This document shows, piece after piece, positions 57,779 to 64,000 of a stretch of 64,000 nt of DNA. The position numbers and the translations under genes were made by a program. The stretch comes from Reticulascus tulasneorum. Its lineage: Eukaryota; Ascomycota; Sordariomycetes; Glomerellales; Reticulascaceae. The stretch is taken from assembly GCA_001557505.1 (NCBI GenBank), contig LSAX01000002.1, positions 372,001-436,000 of the forward strand. Reading direction: 5' to 3'. Position 1 is the first letter of the stretch, and every line of letters starts with the position of its first letter. The notes below the pieces were generated by a model that saw only the letters and a list, made by a program, of their open reading frames with translations, was not told the origin of the DNA and did not search any database.

Positions 57779-59566
57779 GACAACGATGAAGGCATGTCAA
57801 GCCTTTGGTGCAAATAAAAGTCGTAACCTCCTCCCGATCTTCGATTTCAACCTTCCACCGCGTTTCCAACAGGTCGCGTTCACGCGGGTTTTCCTCTGCC
57901 CCTGCCCAATATCAGACACCAATATCCCAACGTGGCTCGCGTGTAAGTGGCTCGTACTCACCAAGCTGGCATAAGCAAAATGCAAGCAGAGCAAAAGGCA
58001 ACACAGCAGCTAAATGGACTTGAGGTTCTCGAAGGGGGCCGGGGAGGGAGAAAAAAGTCCAAAGTGGTTGCAGGTCTGGTGGGAAGAGGCCAGGAACGCT
58101 AGGTGGAGCGGGATTGGACCTTTAAGAGATGGGATGGGGCCGGAGGAGCGTGTTTCTCGGTCTGAGACGCGGCCGCATCGCGTTGGCGTTGGCGTTGGCG
58201 TTGGAGTTGTGCTGTGCTGTGCAAGGCGAGCCTAATAATAAGCGAGGCTTACTACACTCGGGGGCTGATTTGTGCTTGACGGGGGTGGTGGGGTGGGGTT
58301 GCTCTGCAGTGGGTTGTGCGCTGAGTCGCGTGCTCATCAAGGCGCTGGACGGCCGAGGTTACAGTGGTCTCACCGCCTGGCCTTGGGTTCGGTGGGCTGG
58401 GAGCCCCCCGCCGTGCCGCCATATGATCTGAGGGCGGGGGGTGAGTTCGATTTACAGGTAAGTTGTACCATGACGTAGGGGATATACGCCCTGTAAAACA
58501 AAGTGTTGACAGCCTGACTGCTAGCCCTGAGGTGCACCTGGTGGCCAGGCCCACCAACTGTCCCGACCTTATTAAGATGACCTAACTTTACTGCAAGCTT
58601 CCAAGCTCTTATTCCTCAAGACCTCACGTACTTTTCGCGCGCGTTCAAATCTAATTCCATTGATCCACGCTACTCTCTTTGCGAAACCGCACTCCCAGGT
58701 CCTCTCCAGAACTTACCTGGCATCGTAGAGCAATTCTTCCTACTGCACAATGGATTCTGAATTCAGCGATCCCGTTCCCAGCACGGTCCATCGTGCACAT
58801 CTTCCCCTCATCCGCCAACCTCCCCAAAATCACGTCTCCACCCCACGCCAATGATAAAATCGAGCCAGGAAGAGTTTGGGCGGAATCCACTCATTTATTG
58901 CTCTCCATCCACCAGCGCGTCTTCCCAATCGAAAGCCCTCCCACCCTGAAGAACGCAGCTAATTTAGCCGCCCACAGCGTCCACCCTGGCACCGTGTCGA
59001 GAGGGCGTACATTAGGTCCTGCATTCCGACTGGGTTTCCCTGATATCGACTGCCACTCTTTTCGCTCATATAGCGCACAGCTGCTGTTGGCTTGGCTTTC
59101 CGGGCTTTGCCGATTTTCTTCTCATTCGACCATTGTCCGGTATCAAGTCGCGGCTTGCGTTTTGCTGCTGGTGCTAAACCGCGGTGCGCGAGATGCCCTG
59201 CCCTGCCATGGTGTGACTCGGTGGCTTGGTCCGAGAGCTTGTAAACGCTTGCCTGATCCGGCCCGTTAAGCTGGATCTTGGATGGACCTTACCTTTGTCT
59301 CGTCATTGTTGTACATGCAATCCATCAATCCATCAATCCATTTGCTCGAATACGCCGACGGCCTTCTATCGATTCCCCAAATGCAAACATGCCGCGACCT
59401 ACATCTTGCTCCATTACCCAACTCTTTCTTTCTGTGCTCAAGTCAGGGGCATAAGCGCGAGGAATACAACTCCATTCTAGCCAACCGCCTTCGAGCTGTC
59501 GTAGCTTCGTTCGGTGTTCAGCTAGCCCAGAAACGCATTCAGTGATTCTGCCTTTCATCTGCTTGC
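57779..59566. other. 1.8-kb region without a supported gene
   Basis: This holds the FHA gene promoter (left), GC-rich sequence with four CGTTGG units at 58181-58204, and, on the right, the 3' flank of the leftward HET gene. Open frames around 58679-59269 lack splice context and motifs. Confidence 0.5.
58181..58204 (+). repeat. (CGTTGG)4 short tandem repeat
   Basis: Four perfect copies of CGTTGG in GC-rich promoter-side sequence upstream of the FHA gene. Confidence 0.9.
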
Positions 59567-61753
59567 CTACACGATCCTGATTTCTGCAATTCTCGCCTCC
59601 AACTCGTCAGTCAACATCTCGCCGTGCATGAACCCATGCACATACACCTCTCCGACGAGCGTGTACGTGATATCTTCCAGGCGGTTCTTATCCAAGCCGA
59701 CCCCCGAGCCCTCCATCGAACTATTTTGCACCCGTCTCAGCACATAAGGCGTCCTCGCACTTTTTAGTAGCCATATTTCATCGCCACATCGCACAGAACT
59801 TGGCCCATAACACAGGTGCCCTGATTCTGAACAAAGTAGCCGCTTCCGCTTCCTAAACCATCGAAACACCCTGAACAAACCATTGCTCTTGATACTCAGC
59901 TCGCAGTATTCCCTACGCTTGGAAAGCTCCAAGACATTGTTCACTGCTGGGACAAAATATTTGCTGCCAGATACGGCGCACTTCTCCAGCCTGCTCAGAA
60001 TGTTGTCTACATCCTGGTGCCGCCCTTCCTCTCTGTAGGAGCTAACCTTAAGGCTGAGAGAGTAGAGTAACCAATCGCGGATGAGGTGACTTTGCTCCTC
60101 TTCAGTCATGCCCTGAGGAATTATATCGAGAAAGAGTGTTCGGATTAACGCTTCTGCGAAGCACTGCTTGGTCGGCTGGTATGTATCCTCACGAAGGAAA
60201 AAGTCCAAAAACCATGAGTATCTATACAAAACCGGTTTTGTATGGCCATGTGTACCACCTAGCTCGCTCACGGTATCGAACCGCGCGGCTTCGACCACCA
60301 GCGTAGAGCCCTCGATGCGGAAGAGTTTCTTCTTGGGCGGGTCTCTCCTCAGATGAGAGCCAAACGTTGCCCGGAGACCACGAGAGTCGTCAAATGCCCA
60401 AAGAGATGAGGTAAACTGAACAGAACTGTAATTAGGTACCCATGAAGGCAATCGATCTAGCTTATATTGACCGCCTTGAGTTCCCGAAAGTGTTAACAAG
60501 TCCAGCGTTGGCAGCTTGCTGAGGAGGATGCATGTCATCTGAGTGAAGACTTCTTCCGTCGATCTATCATAGTCAGGCGAGATATCGAGGGCGAACCGTG
60601 GACCCAGGATTCTGCGAGCCAGACCCAAAATCCCGTATATGTAGTCTTTTGGATCTCTGAATTCATAATCTCTCAAACGTTGGAGGATATCAAGCAACCC
60701 CGAATATCTCACCTCATGCTCCGTTTCGGCGAACCAATTGAAACTTGCGTACTTCTTAACGTGCTCGGGCACCTCATCCTCCTTAATCTCCATCACATCG
60801 TCATAAACAGCCATCCATAGTTTTCGAATCGTTGTCCTGCCATCCGGCCCAGGCCGTATGAACCGGCTCCAAGTTGGACTCAGGTACCACATAGAGTCAA
60901 TCAAGAAACGAAAAAAACCCCTCATTTCATCCCAGCAGAATCGCCTCGACCCGCAAGCCATGAAGATGTTGGATCCGCTTTGCAGGGAGACTTCCTGGAC
61001 CACCCAGCCACGAGTATACCAGCGCTGGGACGTGAAGAAATCGAGGAACTGCGGATGCGTCACGCGCCATCGCTCACAAACATCACTTCCGAGTCGCTCG
61101 ACTAGGACAGGGTCTCTGCAATCCGGGTTTGTCGTTTTGAAGAATTTGTCGGCATCTTCAGCTTGACTTAGCTTGAGGATTGCTGGGATGAAGTGATGCA
61201 CTATCCATAGCACATCCTCGCTCGGCTCGAGTTTGCCGAGCCAGACAATGACTGACGCCGCGGCAGTGTAAATTTCCCCCATTAACTGAACCTGATGGGA
61301 CCGCTCGCGCAAGTTCTCTTGGTCGATACACAGCGCATCTACCCATAGATACACGTCTTTCCTCAGCTTCGGCGTCTTTGGATTTTCGATTACGAGTTGC
61401 GACCGATCCGCGCCGGGATGGGACTCCTCCTCCAAGAGGAAAAGACCATCCTCAACTGCGCGACAGAGGAAATCAAACAGGTTCTGGCCAACAGCGAGTG
61501 GTTGTCCGTCACAGTCTATGGTGACCTTCACGACCTTTGCATCGTCTTCTTGGTTGTCGGAGTACTGCGGGGGTCCCCATGTGTATGACACGGCGTAAAA
61601 TGGCGGCGCATCATCTAGCAGAAATTGGTTCAGGCGCACTGAGAAGCCGTGAGGGCATGTTGGGTCCAGAAGAATCTTCAGCAAACGAATTGATCGATCG
61701 TACGGAAGTGGCTGTTGGGCTGGAGGTTTGGTACCGGACATGACGGTAGTCAT
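59567..61753 (-). CDS. HET-domain protein (intact)
   Basis: A single exon of 728 aa. The HET domain starts at about residue 50 with FYAVSYTWGPP, continues through YLWVDALCIDQENLRERSHQ and QLMGEIYTAAASVIVWLG, and ends near RGWVVQEVSLQ. A roughly 450-residue C-terminal part contains a FRDPKDYIYGILGLA segment, frequent in HET proteins. HET proteins act in vegetative incompatibility and related cell-death responses, usually with partner genes that carry the specificity. No partner is obvious nearby. It contrasts with the broken HET copy at 14.7-17.0 kb. The N-terminus starts MTTVMSGTKPP, with a second Met at position 5. Confidence 0.9.
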   Translation of the reverse strand: MTTVMSGTKPPAQQPLPYDRSIRLLKILLDPTCPHGFSVRLNQFLLDDAPPFYAVSYTWGPPQYSDNQEDDAKVVKVTIDCDGQPLAVGQNLFDFLCRAVEDGLFLLEEESHPGADRSQLVIENPKTPKLRKDVYLWVDALCIDQENLRERSHQVQLMGEIYTAAASVIVWLGKLEPSEDVLWIVHHFIPAILKLSQAEDADKFFKTTNPDCRDPVLVERLGSDVCERWRVTHPQFLDFFTSQRWYTRGWVVQEVSLQSGSNIFMACGSRRFCWDEMRGFFRFLIDSMWYLSPTWSRFIRPGPDGRTTIRKLWMAVYDDVMEIKEDEVPEHVKKYASFNWFAETEHEVRYSGLLDILQRLRDYEFRDPKDYIYGILGLARRILGPRFALDISPDYDRSTEEVFTQMTCILLSKLPTLDLLTLSGTQGGQYKLDRLPSWVPNYSSVQFTSSLWAFDDSRGLRATFGSHLRRDPPKKKLFRIEGSTLVVEAARFDTVSELGGTHGHTKPVLYRYSWFLDFFLREDTYQPTKQCFAEALIRTLFLDIIPQGMTEEEQSHLIRDWLLYSLSLKVSSYREEGRHQDVDNILSRLEKCAVSGSKYFVPAVNNVLELSKRREYCELSIKSNGLFRVFRWFRKRKRLLCSESGHLCYGPSSVRCGDEIWLLKSARTPYVLRRVQNSSMEGSGVGLDKNRLEDITYTLVGEVYVHGFMHGEMLTDELEARIAEIRIV

Positions 61754-62597
61754 CTTCTAAACATCTCATTTAGCAGCAGACTCAAATTCCAAAGAGCAGG
61801 TCGCGACGGAAACGGCCAAAAAAAATTTATGGTTCGAAGAGAGACTTGAAGCGCTCGGTATGACCTCGCGATATAAGGCAGTGGTGGTGTCTGTACAGCC
61901 CTATAATGCCGAGAATTTGAGGCCGCCTTTTGAGGCTGTGCGAGGAATGCGCACATGTGATTCGGCAAAGACGCGGAGTCTGGTGCTTTGCCAATTCGAT
62001 CTGGAAAAACAGAAGCCATAGGAATATACGATAATCTCGAGTAGCACTAGTGGGAACAGGAACGAAGGAAGTCTTCTGCGGAAGCAGTGTTTGGCCCTTT
62101 TGCGGACTCATTTTGGAGTTGAATATTCTGCGATACCCAAGATACCTGCTTATCGTGTTTAGTTTCAGAATACCCTCGATTCCCCGTGTCTGCGACAGAG
62201 ACCATGGCTTGAATAGCCAACGTGACGCTAGGATAGCGTGCCTAAAAGAGTTTAATTGACATGTTTCGTTTGCTCCCTTATTTGCGCCGTTTGCAGTAAC
62301 ATCTTGATGTCTGGATTTCGATGCAACATGGGATCGTTTTGGCAGATGCACCTCACATATCGCGTGATTGAGGGAATCATTCTTTTACAATGAGTGGCCC
62401 TTAGTGTTGAAATGAGAGTGAAGTATTGCCTCCCCACTACACCTCGTGGAAAGAGAGTGTGTGTATGAGATCTATGGTACGGCAACTCCAAGAGTCTTTC
62501 AGACATCCTAATAACATACGTAAATGCAGCTCCGCCAAGTAACCAAAGAGACACAACCGATGGATACGCGTAAGCTAATCTATCATCCACTGCGAGC
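61754..62597. other. Intergenic region
   Basis: No gene is supported. The left part is the HET gene promoter and leader; the right part is the 3' flank of the DUF1996 gene. Confidence 0.5.
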
Positions 62598-64000
62598 TTA
62601 CAAGCACTGTGAGTACCAATCATTCGAATATCTTGAGAATAAGTTAGCCACGATATTGAAGCTGATCCTGTGCTCCTGGAGTAGACTGTATTCGTCATAT
62701 CTAGAGAGAGCAGTTTTGCGGAAGGGGTAGCGGAAAATAGGTCGAGGTAACTCACTTGCATGTATATGGAGATTGACACACTGTCGGCGAGACCCAACCA
62801 GTGCCCCCACATTGTCCATAGTGGGTCTGCTGTGCTCCTGGAGGAGTGGCAGTGGTTGTGGCCGCGGTTGTCGATGACCTGAAAGTGGTTGGGGTTGGGG
62901 TTGGGGGGGTAGATGGGATGGCAGGTCCGTCCGATGGAGGATCACCTTGTGGAAGTCGAGAAAGCCCTAGGTCTCATTGTAAGGACTTGAACCCTGATTA
63001 GGAAAACTAGCGGGCCAAGATGACAACTTACATCCTTCCACTTGTTCGGGTGCCGCCTGGCCGACTTTGCAGCCGTTGTACCCACCGGGTTGTTGTACAG
63101 TAAGACCACCAGCAGCGCAGTTCTGGTTGAGAGAACATCCACCATCCAGAGCTCGCTGGAGCGTGTTGCCCTCCCAACCGAACATGTAATCACCGTGGGC
63201 AGCTCCGCCACTGTACTCACGTCCTTGTTAGTTGAGCAATCTTTTGCAGCGGTGTTGAACAAGAGGATGTGGACAGAGAAATTCTTTTTGAGACGTACCC
63301 GAAACCCATCGCCAATACGAATGGCCGTCGGCCGTCTGTCGGCCACATGGCCCGGTTTGCAAACTCTGTTACGTTGAACATGATCTCATACATGAGCTGT
63401 GGGAGCCTGACGGGATGGGTTGATGGGCAAGCACCGCCAGCTCCCCCAGAACTGTACGCAACGTGGCTCTTATGATTAGAGCTATCGAGATTGACACCAT
63501 CCCAGCAACTGCTCATGAAAACATATCAGCGACTTGTCCGATCGTTGTAAGTGGTTCCATCTAGGCACAAAAGAGAGCAGACAACTGAGTACTAACGTGG
63601 GGAATGTGACGGTCTGACGGATCATTTTGCAGGCTGGGTCGGCAGGAATTTCAACTGTGTCGCTTCCCGTGCATGGTGCACCTCCAATGAAGGTGTTTTC
63701 GTTTGTCGAGGTCCAGCACCGATGGCAGATGCTATTCTTGTCAACTAGACTGGGGTCGTTGTTGACGGCATTTCCAGCAACCATTCGGAATCCCTGCAAA
63801 CGGTTAGCGATCAGTGTCAAATCACTTGCAGACTTGGTACTTGCTTTTGCAAAGGCCGTCACTTTTCCACTCGGGATGTAGTACATAGTGATCCCACCGA
63901 CTTGGTTGAGTGCCCCCTGCGGGCCCCCGTTGGCAACCTGTCGGACACGATGGTAACTACCGTTGCTGTGCTGGAAATACATAGCCGCCGTCCAGTAGTT
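62598..64000 (-). CDS. Secreted DUF1996 protein with C-terminal CBM1 (5' end beyond window)
   Basis: The 3' part of a gene whose start lies beyond 64000. Exons on the minus strand: 63845-64000 (partial), 63597-63793, 63299-63511, 63032-63210, 62756-62945 and 62598-62631. The DUF1996 domain is seen in [40 protein letters not shown] and [11 protein letters not shown] Pro/Thr linker leads to a CBM1 cellulose-binding module ([20 protein letters not shown], ending SNDWYSQCL). The intron at 63794-63844 has a GC donor (GCAAGT) and a GCTAAC branch point. Without splicing it stays open. Domain content predicts secretion and binding to plant cell walls. The catalytic role of DUF1996 is unproved. Confidence 0.9.

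Noticed and set aside
58679..59269. 196-codon plus-strand open frame
   Set aside because: Lies between a promoter and the 3' flank of a leftward gene; no recognisable domain or splice context.
62880..62916. TTGGGG-like tandem units resembling telomere repeat
   Set aside because: They are the complement of the Pro/Thr-linker codons (CCAACCCCAACC...) in front of the CBM1 of the DUF1996 gene.

Overview
This window looks like the genome of a filamentous ascomycete (Pezizomycotina). Introns are short (about 50-90 nt) with GTAAGT-type donors, CTAAC/CTGAC branch points and YAG acceptors. Several families are typical of these fungi: HET-domain proteins, a con-13-like secreted protein and a DUF1996 protein with a fungal cellulose-binding module. 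I could not settle the class; Sordariomycetes or Leotiomycetes seem most likely. I recognised no transposon, rRNA, tRNA or CRISPR.

Layout. 0.8-6.3 kb: a Pom33/Per33 (TMEM33) nuclear-pore/ER membrane protein, a PTEN-type phosphatase and a short-chain dehydrogenase. 7.3-18.3 kb: an accessory-looking stretch. It holds two divergent genes of one uncharacterised family that share an identical 22-nt microexon, a membrane-anchored beta-propeller lectin-like protein, a HET-domain gene broken by two in-frame TGA codons, and a secreted zinc metalloprotease-like protein. 18.2-25.3 kb: sparse, with a four-TM protein and a histidine phosphatase. 25.3-33.3 kb: a Ser/Asn-rich low-complexity protein, the mitochondrial CDP-DAG synthase TAM41, and a secreted protein built on hundreds of residues of a Leu-Pro-Ala-Leu-Pro-Ser repeat.

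34.5-53.6 kb is a dense housekeeping block: spindle-checkpoint MAD1 tail-to-tail with the endocytic muniscin SYP1, a CDK-like kinase lacking the usual catalytic-loop Asn, the ribosome-quality-control E3 ligase listerin (LTN1), and a large putative mitochondrial repeat protein divergent from LTN1. 54-64 kb: a small conserved protein, a second histidine phosphatase, an FHA-domain protein, an intact HET-domain gene and the 3' part of a secreted DUF1996-CBM1 protein that runs off the right edge.

The housekeeping genes are independent units of nuclear, mitochondrial and membrane biology, not one pathway. The two stretches that could reflect a shared, lineage-specific theme (self/non-self, secretion, cell surface) are 7-18 kb and 59-64 kb. 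Exon structures were worked out by hand from splice signals and protein continuity, without transcript data.
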